Origin: Panicum virgatum
Taxonomy: Eukaryota > Streptophyta > Magnoliopsida > Poales > Poaceae
Direction: 5' to 3'
Assembly: GCF_016808335.1 (NCBI RefSeq)
Contig: NC_053148.1
Span: forward strand, 49,120,930-49,184,929
DNA: 64,000 nt
The position numbers and the translations under genes were made by a program. Positions 44,771-55,475 of this stretch are shown one piece after another. The notes beneath the pieces were generated by a model, which was not told where the DNA came from, did not search any database, and worked only from the letters and a program-made list of their open reading frames with translations. Numbering within the stretch: the first letter of the stretch is position 1; each line of letters opens with the position of its first letter.

Positions 44771-45288
44771 TCACTGTTTAGGCGTTTATTAGGGTTTCGG
44801 AACTCACCTGCCTAGAGCCTGACGCAAGCGATTCTAGGGGGCACCAGCCGGACGACGGATTGGTCTTCAGGCGAACGGCGGCGGCCTAGTCTCCAGCCGG
44901 ATGATGGCGTCCGGGTATCGAGGCGGACGATCCTGGGCTCCAGAAGGATGACGGCAACGGCAACGAGGTAATGGTCACGATCAGGGAAGGACGACGGCAA
45001 TGATGGATGGGCGCCAGGGAAGGACGACAGCAACGCGTTTCACGGCAAACTCCAGCAATCAACGCATGTCAACGATGGTGGGTAAGCGCGGGCGCCGGTG
45101 AAAAAAGATCGCGAGAATCGGCGGAATCGCTCTGGATCGCCAGGTTTTGTCGGTCTGATTCGTCTGTTTCGGTCTGCCGCTATACCCAGGACCTGGCATG
45201 TGGGGTCGCCTGTGAAAGGTATTGGGTAATTTTATTGTTCTATCCTAATTTCAATTGTTTAGGTTCTTTATAGTATTTATAGTATAGA

Positions 45289-45539
45289 AACCGATCGCCT
45301 AAAATATCCCCATACCGGCGTGGTGGCGTCTCATGTATCCCTGCTAATGGTTTGGGTTGAAATGGGTTTAATGGATTAGGTTTTGATATGGATTGTGTTT
45401 GGGTGGATTCAAATGGGTTGTATTAGTTAATGGGGTGGAGTGAGATGGGTTCTATGTAAATATGGATTGGAGTGGATTGGGTGGGCTGAAATGAATTCTT
45501 TATGCAAAACAGTATAACTATATATAAATGTCAGTTCTG
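45289..45539. other. Intergenic DNA, G/T-rich
   Basis: The plus strand is rich in gggttg, ggattgg and aaatggg words, a simple, low-complexity pattern. No gene is seen. Confidence 0.5.
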
Positions 45540-46090
45540 TAAGAGCCGGACCCTAGAAATAAAATCCCGCGTTCAAATTATAAAATTTTATCGAAATTAA
45601 CTGAAATTTGTTGTATATGACTCAATATGACTAGGAACTACTCTGTGCAAAACAGCGTGGCTAGAATTACACGTGGGTCCCACGTCAAGAGCCGGACTCT
45701 AGAAATAAAACATCGCGTTCACACTATAAAATTTTATCGAAATTGACTGAAATTTATTGTAGATGACTCAATATGACTAGGAGTTACTCTGTGCAAAGCA
45801 GCATGGCTAGAATTATACGTGGGTCCCACGTCAAGAGCTGGACCCTAGAAATAAAACCTCGCGTTCACACTATAAAATTTTATCAAAACTGACTGAAATT
45901 TGTTATAGATGACTCAGTATGACTAGGAGCTACTCTGTACAAAGCAGCGTGGATAGGGTCCCACGTCAAGAGCCGGACCCTATAAATAAAATTTCGCGTT
46001 CACACTATAAAATTTTATCGAAATTAAATAAAATTTGTTTGAGATGGCTCAGTATAACTGACAGCTACTCTGTGCAAAACGGTGTGGCAA
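45540..46090. repeat. Minisatellite: four copies of a ~145-bp unit
   Basis: The words agagccggaccctag, ataaaattttatcgaaatt and actctgtgcaaa recur with starts at about 45540, 45686, 45831 and 45966. The fourth copy has a short deletion. The copies lie immediately outside the inferred Helitron 5' end. Confidence 0.9.
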
Positions 46091-47348
46091 AATCTATACT
46101 ATAATTTTTTTGAGAAACGGGTTCTTATTGGGTTGTAACCATAGTTTGGCTAATAGTTTATTACATCATGAGCTGAAATATTTGGGTTGGATTGGTTTGT
46201 GGTGGTGGTGGTTTGGAGTGGTGTGGGTAATATTAATTTCTCTAATGAGAATAGATTGGCGTGGATTTAGTTTGGTTTTCAATCCATTTGCTGGGCTACC
46301 ACGTGCGGCCTTGCGGGTGAAGACCTGTTCACATGCAAAGACTAAAAATCTCTCTACTTTCGAGTGCGCGACGACGCAAGGTGCGCCCTTGCAGCCGCCG
46401 AAGGGGCCGGATCGATGATCCGATCTGAAACAGATTAAACAAAGTGTCATTTTGTTGTTGCGGATCCAAGGTGCGAATCGCATCGCACCGATGTGTAGAT
46501 CGGCAGCGACGTCGGATCGATGACATTGTCTCTGTTGAAGTATAAATATCTTGCTTTTTTATTGTGGTTCTCGGTACTCTCTTCATCCTGAAATGCAGAC
46601 CATTTAGAATTCAAAATTTGTCCACGAATGCAAGTTATTTTAGATGAGAGTAGACCCAACTATCTTAATTATGCATCGTTTTTCCCAACAGAAAGACGTG
46701 CATGCAACCATGTAGAAGAAGATGCATGTGAAGGAGGTCATAGAAAAGTGGATGCTACTTTAATTAGCATATATTTAGTGACCCAAATAGAGTACCGATG
46801 CTTAATAATTAGGAGTAGAAGAGTCTTTTACACAGTTATAATCTATTCTAAAAATTTAGAATACCCTACATTTCAGGGCGGAGAGAGTAGTCTCATGAGT
46901 AGTGCACCAAAAGATGGGTAGTCCTCTAAATCAGAGGTTCAAGTGCAATGAAAATAAAAATAAAGATCAGAGCAAACTATAAGAGCATCTCCAAAAGATT
47001 ACTCATATCTCAATTCAAAATATATTCTCTCTCCATTATCAATAATTACTTTTATATTTTAGGTAATAGCTGCTGCAACAGACTACTAAAATGCAATTAC
47101 TAATATTAGGGTAGAGGAAAACCCTCTACATTTAAGGGATAGAGAGATATGTTTTGGTGATTACCAAAAACTTATAGGTAATAAGGAAAACTCTCCTATA
47201 TTTAGCGGAGAGGGAGATGTGTTTTGGTTATTACCAAAAAATTTATAGATAATGAGAATTGAATTGGTAATAAGCTAAACCACCGCTATTAATAAAATAT
47301 TATTTTTTAGTATCAGGGAAAGAGACGAGTAATATGTTGAACGTGATC
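46091..47348. other. Intergenic DNA, no gene seen
   Basis: 46104-46320 is G/T-rich like 45345-45530. 46975-47340 is AT-rich with agagcatctccaaaag at its left edge and could be a MITE, but a matching right end was not found. Short frames here do not look like proteins. Confidence 0.5.
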
Positions 47349-47351
47349 TAA

Positions 47352-48275
47352 GACTGTCTCCAACAGCAGGACTCAAATTTGGAGACCTATTTGTAGTATG
47401 CGTCTCCATAAAAGAAATAGGTCACGTACCTAAAAGGGAACTTCTCCAATAGAGAGCGCAAAAGGAAAGCCCAACACACGGACTGTTTGTTTCGCGGGCG
47501 GGCGATGAAATTTTCGCGGGAGACGAAGGGGCAGGTTTCGTGCATATTGCAACCAGATCAATCCTCTTGCAACAATCCAATCATGTCCTCCCCAACCATA
47601 ACCAAAAGTCACAACAGCCATAATCAACACAACAAGGAATCACCGGCACCTCACAGGGGCTGAGACGGAGGCCTGACCATGAGGGGCGACTGCATTCTGC
47701 ACGCACGATGCAGTTGTCCGCAAGCAGATGCCGGGTACAGCGGCTGAGCCAAGGGCTGCAAGGAAAGGGCAGGAGATGGGAGTGGGGGAGGGGAGGAGAT
47801 CCGGAGCAAGGTGCACCATGCAACGCCATGCGGCCATGGCGGCGTGCGAGCAGCACGGCCAAATATAGGCGCAGCATGCGCACCATGCGGCCTTGCCAAA
47901 AATCCCAAGGGTGCTAGCGGCCGGTGCTAGATCCATGGGGAGAGAGGAGAGATGGAACTAGGGACGAAGGAGGGCGGGGCTGCGAGATCCATACCTGTGA
48001 AGCCGAGCTCCGTGCAATCTCGCCGGCGGCGAAGCTTTCCTTACCGCGAAACAGCTGTGTCGAACCTTTCCTTCCCGCGAAACGGCTGCGCCAGATATTT
48101 TTGTCGAGGAGAGAGACGGGTTGGAGGACGCTTATTTGGGTTCTCAGTGGTGTGCGACGCAAAATAGGTCACCTGTTTGCATACTCTGTTGGAGGACGTT
48201 TTTTCTACCCAAAATACTGTGCATCACGTATTTATGGATTTGGGTCACCATTTGCCTACTTTGTTGGAGACAGTC
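47352..48275. mobile_element. PIF/Harbinger-type element (second member)
   Basis: Terminal inverted repeat GACTGTCTCCAACA is flanked by TAA on both sides (47349-47351 and 48276-48278). Its end differs from the element at 32915-34071 by two bases, so they belong to one family. It is 924 bp with a GC-rich interior. On the minus strand an ATG frame from 47936 (MDLAPAASTLGIFGKAA) might be captured DNA, but I cannot name it. Subterminal repeats (tccaaca.agtatgc) are present. Confidence 0.8.
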
Positions 48276-48278
48276 TAA

Positions 48279-48635
48279 CTTATTTCGCTTGCATGCACTC
48301 CCCGTGACACTCACTGACATGCTCCGTCCTGTTTCCAACTGTTTTTTTGAACTGTGCCATGCGCAAATGTAAAGTACGTTTCCCAGAAGACCGTACACGC
48401 TAACCTTAGTTATTATTTTATTTATATTTCCTAACGACGATTTATAGTATGCCGAAGATGTCAATTCGGCCGACAGTTTCACTTTCACGGTACTCTCACA
48501 CGAGCACCGCCCAATTTTACACATCACGCCCGACGGCCACAGGACGTTCGACAAGCTCCTACACAAAGGCCGAGGTGCTCGTCGACCACGAGGCCACTTG
48601 TTCCGCCCGGGGGGCCGCGAGGCCGGGGGCAGGCC
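48279..48635. other. Intergenic DNA, no gene seen
   Basis: This is mixed-composition DNA between two mobile elements, with no convincing frame. Confidence 0.5.
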
Positions 48636-49140
48636 AGGGTTAAAATATCCAACCGGTTAGCGGTAACCGACGGCCTCCGGTTCCGGTTTACCGGATCGGT
48701 TTTGACCGGTTACCGGTAAAAACCGATCAAATTCAAATTTAAATTCAAATGGCGCAGTTCAACCGGTTCGTATTGGTATACCGGCCGGTTTGGCTGGTAA
48801 CCGGTCAAATTCAAAAAAAAATCTTTTTTGGTTTAAATTCAAATGCCCGCAAAGTATACTAAATAAATGTTTGTATAACATATTTTAGTCTAAATGAACC
48901 CTCTAACCCTCTTTTGTACTACTTTTACATTGTATTTGTATACTTTTATATGCACGTTTTTTTATTTAACTTCAAATCCCCGCAAACTATACTAATTGAA
49001 CGAATTTTGAAGAAAATTTGACACCATTAAATTCGTCGCACCTTGAAATATTTTTAGAAATTTTTTGGGAATTTTTCATTTTTTTTGAATTTGGACCGGT
49101 TTCATACCGGGCCAAACCGAACCGGTCCGGACCGGTTCGC
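48636..49140. mobile_element. CCGGTT-rich block, possible truncated hAT-like element
   Basis: It begins cagggttaaaatatccaacc, similar to grass hAT ends. It carries many ccggtt, aaccgg and ggtaaccgg words at both margins with an AT-rich middle. I could not find a matching right terminus, so one end may be lost. Confidence 0.35.
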
Positions 49141-49589
49141 GGGTGCGCGAGTCGCCGTCGTCGCCGGACGCGTCGCGTCGCGTCGTGCTGTGTGCTTCCC
49201 ACCCCGAGTCCACCAGCCGCCGGGCGGGGCGAGAGAAACAAGCGGCCACGAGAGCCCGCGCGCCCCTTTTCCCTGCTCCTCTTTTTCACGCGTGCCCCCG
49301 CCGGCCAACTGTGTGGGCCCGGAAGAGTGGGGATACATGTCAGTGAGTGGGTGGCCACGGGTATGGGCGGTGGAGCGAGGCCCACGTACAGCGAGCGCCC
49401 CGCCCCGCTCGGGCCGCGGCAATATAATGTGATTTTGCTCTTTGCGCCCTGGAGGGTCGGAGAATTGCAGAGCACGAGCTTGCTTGCTGCTTTTGTTCAG
49501 AAGCACCTTTGACCTTTTTATTTTTTGATAAAACACCTTTGACCTTGATTGAGCCATGCTTGATAACGCAAGCACTCCACAGCGCCTTA
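49141..49589. other. GC-rich intergenic DNA, no gene supported
   Basis: High GC gives several overlapping open frames on both strands with low-complexity R/P/A-rich peptides. None looks like a known protein. Confidence 0.45.
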
Positions 49590-50205
49590 CTCCCTCCGTC
49601 CCACCCAAAGTTGGAAATAGCGGGCTATGAAGTTTAGCGGTAACCTTCTCTAAAAGCTATAGAATAGCTATAGCGAAGCTATAGTGGGCTATAGCGAAAG
49701 CTAAATCATTTAGCGGAATGATAAAAAAATAAATAATCTCATACAAATTATAAGTATCGTTGGTCTAACACCTAAAATTTGAGTCTAATACGTCTCTAAA
49801 CTACCCAACAGTACCCAATTGACATTTAGCGCTGCTAAGTCTCACAAAAACCTATTTAGCAGACATTTAGCATGGCTAAATCTCATAAAACCTCCTTTAG
49901 CAGATATAGCGGACAAATGTTGTATAGCGTAGCGGTAGATCTCCTAAAAAGCTATTAGCGGGCTATAGCGAGGCTATAGCGGGCTATTTCCAACCATGGT
50001 CCCACCCAAAAAAACTAGTTACTCTACGATTCAAAATTTGTCCCAAAAAATAAGTCATCCTACTCTAATTGAAAAGTGCATGTGCATATAAGAATCAATT
50101 AATGCCAAATATAAATAATAAATAGGGGCAAACATGATCATTTTACATTCTTGTTAATCTGCCTTAAAATTTCTAAGATAACTTATTTTTTTTGGACGAA
50201 GGGAG
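49590..50205. mobile_element. Stowaway-type MITE, split by a hAT-like insertion
   Basis: The ends CTCCCTCCGTCCCACCC and TTTGGACGAAGGGAG are inverted and flanked by TA (49588-49589 and 50206-50207). The original MITE would be about 220 bp without the insert. Confidence 0.75.
49610..49998. mobile_element. hAT-like non-autonomous element inside the Stowaway MITE
   Basis: Inverted ends GTTGGAAATAGCGGGCTAT and CGGGCTATTTCCAAC enclose DNA rich in tagcgg and ctatagcg words. The flanking sequence gtcccacccaaa is present on both sides, giving a direct repeat of at least 8 bp. Confidence 0.7.
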
Positions 50206-50626
50206 TATATGTCTTCGAAAAGAAAAAATGAACTTGGCAACCAGGATGTTCTTCTCGTGGAAGACTGGAAGTTCTCCTAGTCCTAGCAATTCATCCTCAA
50301 CATATACTATCTAAATAACACGTGGAAACACAATAAATAAATAAAAAGAAGAGGAGAGAAGGCCAGCGAAAACGAAACCATTCTTAAAAATCTCAATAAT
50401 GTTTTTTTCAAGAAAATCTCAATAAACGGCTCCCATAAATTGCGAGGGCCAGTAAGCAAAAACGCAAAAAAGAGACCGGACCACGACCACAAACAAAAGA
50501 ACGTCTCCTTCCTTGGCTCCCCGCTATTGGCCTATTGGCTTCGCTTTGATAAAGGCCATAACTCCCCTCCTCCGGCCTGCCTTCCGTTGCTCGCCTCGCT
50601 CCGCCGCTCCCGCGCCGCCGTCTCCG

Positions 50627-53600
50627 ATGGCCTCCACGAGCCCTAGGCCCGCCTCCCTCTCCACGCCGCTGCTCTCGGGCTCCATCGCGCCCGCCCGCGC
50701 CGCCAACGGGCACGCCAACAGCCACAGCCACCGCCACCACCACGACGACAGCGACGCCGCGGCCTCCGTGTGCGACGACGGCGGCGGGGACCCGTTCGCG
50801 TTCCTCTCGGAGGATCGGCCGCCGCGGGACCGGGGCGTGTCCCCGGCGGACCCGTTCCGCAACGCGACGCCGGCGTGGGGCGGCGGCGTCTACGCGTGGG
50901 CGAGGACGCTGCTGCTCCTGCCGGTCGCGGCGCTGCGGCTGGCGATGTTCGGGCTCGCCATCGCGATCGGGTACGCGGCAACCTGGGTGGCGCTGCGCGG
51001 GTGGGCCGACGTGCAGGAGCGGCCGCGGGAGGGCGCAGGGCCCATGCCGGCGTGGCGGCGCCGGCTCATGTGGATCACGCGGATCTCCGCCCGCTGCATC
51101 CTCTTCTCATTCGGGTGAGTGGCTCCTTGCTACATCGCTACGCGCAATCCCACGCTCGGATTGGGTCTGGATCGGTGTACTCGAGTAGTTTTGATCTAAT
51201 CTGAGCACCCAATCGCTTAATTTCTGGCTACCTGTTTTTAAATTTAGATGATTAGATTTGTGTGGCGAGAGGAGGCGTTTGAATTTCGCTGGGTGGGTGA
51301 TGCGATTGTGAGATGCGGGTTGGTTTGCTGGATTTTGGGGGCTGGGATTGCAGCACGTGAGGTCTTGTTGGGCGCCTCAATGATTTGGTTGGTGGGATGA
51401 CGCTATATGGAAGGTGAATGTCCGTGCGGGAGATGTCGTTTATGCCGTGCTGGTGCTGCACCAATTGCGGCTCGGAGAAGACCGACAGGGTATATGGGTA
51501 ACAGGGACGGGTTAGAAACCGCTGTTGAACTGTTCGTACGACGTGTTCAGGCAGTTCAGTTCAGCTGGCCTACATCTGGAACTGGAGATGAAAAACGTGA
51601 TGTGCTTTGCATGTGCATGCTGGAAGTTCGTAAGTGACCACCTTAACATGCAAACGGGAGTTCCTCTGTGGACTGTGGTCCTTTGCAATGATTTCAGTAG
51701 GGGGGAAATTGCCCAGGATAGGCGGCTACTGGTGAGGAATCACATTAATACCATGATTATCAACATTACCACAAGTTGCCTTGAGATTAATTGAAAAGCG
51801 GACTGGCATATTTGTGTCATTTCTGTATTTTAGGCTTTCAAAATCGGCACCCAAAACTTTAGAGCATGAACAAAACTTTAGAGCATGAACAATGTGTGCC
51901 ATCTGCTTTGCCACATGTTTTTACTTCAGATGGTAGTTTTCTTCGGGGTATGAAAGTTCCTTTTGGATGGCTCCTTTTTGAGCTTGTTTATGCTTGAGAT
52001 GATCTGAGCAGTTTTGGCTGGATAGTGTTTCTAATTGATTTTTTTTCTCTCGAGACACTAGTGTCTGTGTATACTCTCTGATCTTAGTCGATCACTTGCT
52101 TTTTTCTATCAGGTACCACTGGATCAGAAAGAAAGGCAGGCCTGCTCCTAGGGAACTCGCACCTATAGTTGTTTCCAATCATATCTCGTACATAGAACCC
52201 ATATTCTTCTTCTACGAATTGTTCCCAACCATTGTTTCATCTGAGTCTCATGATGCCCTACCGTTTGTTGGAACAATTATTCGGGCGATGCAGGTAAATA
52301 TATTTCCATCATCCAGTGATAGTGTGTAAATTTGCAGGTCTCTTCTAAGACGTGTACCCTTTTCCAGGTTATATATGTGGATAGATTCTCACCAGCTTCT
52401 AGGAAGGCTGCTGTAAATGAAATAAAGGTAAGAACATCTCTCTCATACCCAACCACTCTGTCGTACCCATAGCTTCTCCTCATGCTTCTATTAATTATGT
52501 GAAATCACTTGGTTGCTTTAAAAATTACTGTATTGCAGTGGTCACACGTTAGTCACTTAGTCATCTCATTGTTTTATATGTAACTGTAATCTATAGAATA
52601 ACACTACTTTACGTTGACATGATGTATGGAAAAATTAACAAGCAGAGAAGAGGAAGCAAAAATTAGTGCTTCCTCTTCAGGCATCACAATTGATCCTTAA
52701 AAATCAATATTAGCCTACTCATCCTAGAATAACATGATTGTCTTTTAGTTATTTGTTCATATGGTACATACTCTCGAGGATGTCCTTACAGAGAAAGGCA
52801 GCTTGCAATAGCTTCCCACGGGTCCTGTTATTCCCTGAAGGCACCACAACAAATGGGAGATTCCTGATTTCTTTCCAACATGGCGCATTCATACCTGGCT
52901 ACCCTGTTCAACCTGTTGTTGTCCGTTATCCACATGTGCACTTTGATCAATCATGGTGAGCTTTCTCTGTGGATATTCTTTTCGATAGACATTCTTCTTT
53001 TTGTTGCCTCAACATTCAACCTTGTTTTGTGTTTCAGGGGGAATATATCGTTGTTAAAGCTCATGTTTAAGATGTTCACCCAGTTTCATAATTTCATGGA
53101 GGTATGCATGGCATGCTGAATTTGTCCTAGCAAATGTCTGAACTGTCATCATGTCCTTTTGGCACCTGCACCTTACACAATTAGCTCATCTGATGGATCA
53201 TCTAATATGCAGGTAGAGTACCTCCCTGTTGTCTACCCTCCTGAGATTAAGCAAGAGAATGCCCTTCATTTTGCAGAGAATGTAAATATCTTCATCTCAA
53301 ATAAATTTGTCATCAACATCCTGTGCATTTCAATAGAAGCATGATAATGATGTCCTCCCTACAACTTTTTATTTCTGCAGACCAGTTATGCTATGGCACG
53401 TGCCCTTAATGTTTTACCCACTTCTTATTCATATGGTGATTCAATGATAATGGCACGGGCAGTAGAAGCTGGAAAGGTAAAAAGGCTATGCATAGGTGTA
53501 TAACATGGTCTTCATTCTGTACCCCCAAACACTTCCTTTGACCTTTGCTTGCTTTGCCAACTGAAATCCTTCAAAACTCTATGTACTAAATTAACTCGGA

Positions 53601-54829
53601 GTGGATATCCCATCCCTAGGAATTTTTCCCTAATATGCTGAATTTCCTATTTGCAGGCTAATTGCTCAAATTACGTGGTACAAATGGCTTGGGTAAAAGA
53701 TGTAAGTCTTTCCAGAACTATACTATTTAGATGTGTTTGCAGTATGATAATGCTGCAGCTGTCAAAATCTATCAATCTAAACAAGGAAAAATATTGCATT
53801 TAATTATTAGTGAAATGTTGCGTACGAAATAGACTAGTGCCTTATTATTTCCTACAAGCATGACAAATTACATATTAGTGTACTTGTACATGGTGTCCCA
53901 ATTCCGTTGAATCAAGAGATCATGAAATCCAGCATTATATCTCATTTTGTTGTCTTCCAGATGTATGGTGTAAACACAGCAGAAGCAATGGAGCTATTGG
54001 AAAACTTCTTGGCTATGAATCCAGATAGCGAGTAAGACTACTCATTCCTTAACGGAGAACTGCCATCATGCTTTACCAAGTCTAGGTTATTCTGTTGTTT
54101 CACAAAGTACATTGTAAATAACACTATTTAAATCCTGGCAGTGGACATGTGAAAGCACAAGAATTTTGGGCTCATTTTGGTCTGGATTGCAGTCCTCTGT
54201 GCAAGAAGGTACTGACAGTTTCTGCGAATGGTACCTTGCTTAACTGGATTGCCCACTTTACTGAACTTCTACTCCTTTTGCAGATATTTCACTACTTCAA
54301 TTCTGGCATCACAGATTCGATTACATTCCGTCAGGTATCAACTTCAATTTGATTTCACAATTCGCAAGAATTCTGTAATGCACTGGTACCGTGTATTTCA
54401 TTATCACTAAGGGCCCTTGGTGCATCATGTGTGCAGTTCTTGGTTGGGTGTGCACACCTGAGGAAGCAACCATTGTTCCAGGGCGCATGTGAGACCGCCT
54501 TTGAGAAATGCAGGGATCCTGAAACATCTGATATCTCCAGGGGGCAGCTAGCTGACGTCCTGCGGTTAAGCATGCTTCTGCCATCTGATGACGGGGTAAG
54601 TCTTCGTTGCTCCTCACTAAAAACACGTAACGCTGTGTTGCCATCAAAGATGCCAGTCATCTGAAAATGTAACCTTTGACAGATGTTGAGGCTGTTCAAG
54701 ACGTTCGATGTCGACGGTGATGAAAAGATCAGCAGGGATGACTTCCTCACATGCCTTGGGAGGTTCCCCTTCCTGATAGCGTTCTTTGCAGCCCCGATCA
54801 ATGGGGAGGTGTACATCGAGATAGTCTGA
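50627..54829 (+). CDS. LPEAT2: Lysophospholipid acyltransferase LPEAT2-like, with EF hands
   Basis: There are thirteen exons: 50627-51114, 52113-52293, 52368-52427, 52792-52955, 53038-53101, 53213-53281, 53381-53476, 53657-53701, 53961-54031, 54142-54208, 54284-54334, 54437-54595, 54683-54829. All introns are GT-AG and phases agree; the product is 553 residues. The N-terminus is Ser/His-rich, with a membrane segment (ALRLAMFGLAIAIGYAATWV). Acyltransferase motifs follow: VVSNHISYIEP (acyl-acceptor motif) and LLFPEGTTTNGRF, then PGYPVQPVVVRYPHVHF. The C-terminus has an EF-hand loop DVDGDEKISRDD, plus degenerate ones. Family knowledge: such enzymes acylate lysophosphatidylethanolamine and similar lipids in the ER and endomembranes. 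No lesions are seen. Confidence 0.92.
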
Positions 54830-55475
54830 ATGTTTGATGCAGTGGCGTGTAAGAGTAAAGGCTGGAGCCGGCAGACGCCGAGACGCAGGCAGGGGACCCC
54901 TCGTTTATGCAATGGGATACCCACTACGGCTCCTCCATTTTGAAACCCAAACCCGAAACATCCTTATTCTTTGGTGGCATCAAGTGGCTAACGACAGTTT
55001 TGTTTCGTTTCTTCGTTGAAAATTATTGTTCAGAAAAACCTTCTGCTAGTGCACATAGAAAAGATTTGTAATCTGAACTCTTGTAAACAAGACATTTTGG
55101 GCAAAGAATGACTGTAAAGTTGATCCTGCTGTCTATCGTACGGAGTACGCGCGTTCCCCGAAAGAGCATATAAAAAAATCGCTACGAACAGAAAGAGCAT
55201 GTAGAATATCTCAACCTTTGAACTAACAGTTTAAGTCGGGTAATGAATTAAATCATGTTGCACTAAGCTATCATTTTGACAGCATCTGTTTCCACACTTT
55301 ATTCGTTGATGTTATGTACATACACCAGAGACAACAGTGAAAACCAAAGTTAAGAACGGGAAAGCCTCAAGGTGGCGAAAAACAGACACTGCCTCCGCAA
55401 GAGAAACCAATTCTTTACAGTATAAAATGCGTCCCTTATCTGTTCTTTTTTTTTTACTTCTGTTGAAGATATTTT
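54830..55475. other. Shared 3' flank of two convergent genes
   Basis: The stop of the LPEAT2-like gene (54829) and the stop of the MINDY-like gene (55476) face each other 646 bases apart. The interval probably holds both 3' UTRs. No other gene is visible. Confidence 0.6.

Larger units (their letters stand above)
35965..45288 (-). mobile_element. Autonomous-type Helitron (decayed)
   Basis: The left (3') end on the minus strand reads GCGTGCCGCACATGCACC then TACTAG followed by T, that is a short hairpin about 10 bases before CTAG. The right (5') end on the minus strand reads TCTATACTATAAATACTATA, similar to other grass Helitron starts. Between them lies a Rep/helicase gene on the minus strand. 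The base before the 5' TC is T rather than the canonical A, so that end is less certain. 36000-36500 is the AT-rich 3' untranslated part; 43744-44180 and 44790-45280 are leader DNA. Confidence 0.6.

Noticed and set aside
46087..46110. Plus-strand Helitron-like start tctatactataatt
   Set aside because: It lies at the end of a tandem repeat and no matching 3' terminus was found downstream, so it was kept only as a note.
49018..49608. Overlapping frames of 115-168 codons
   Set aside because: Low-complexity GC-rich DNA with no domain, splice or conservation clue.
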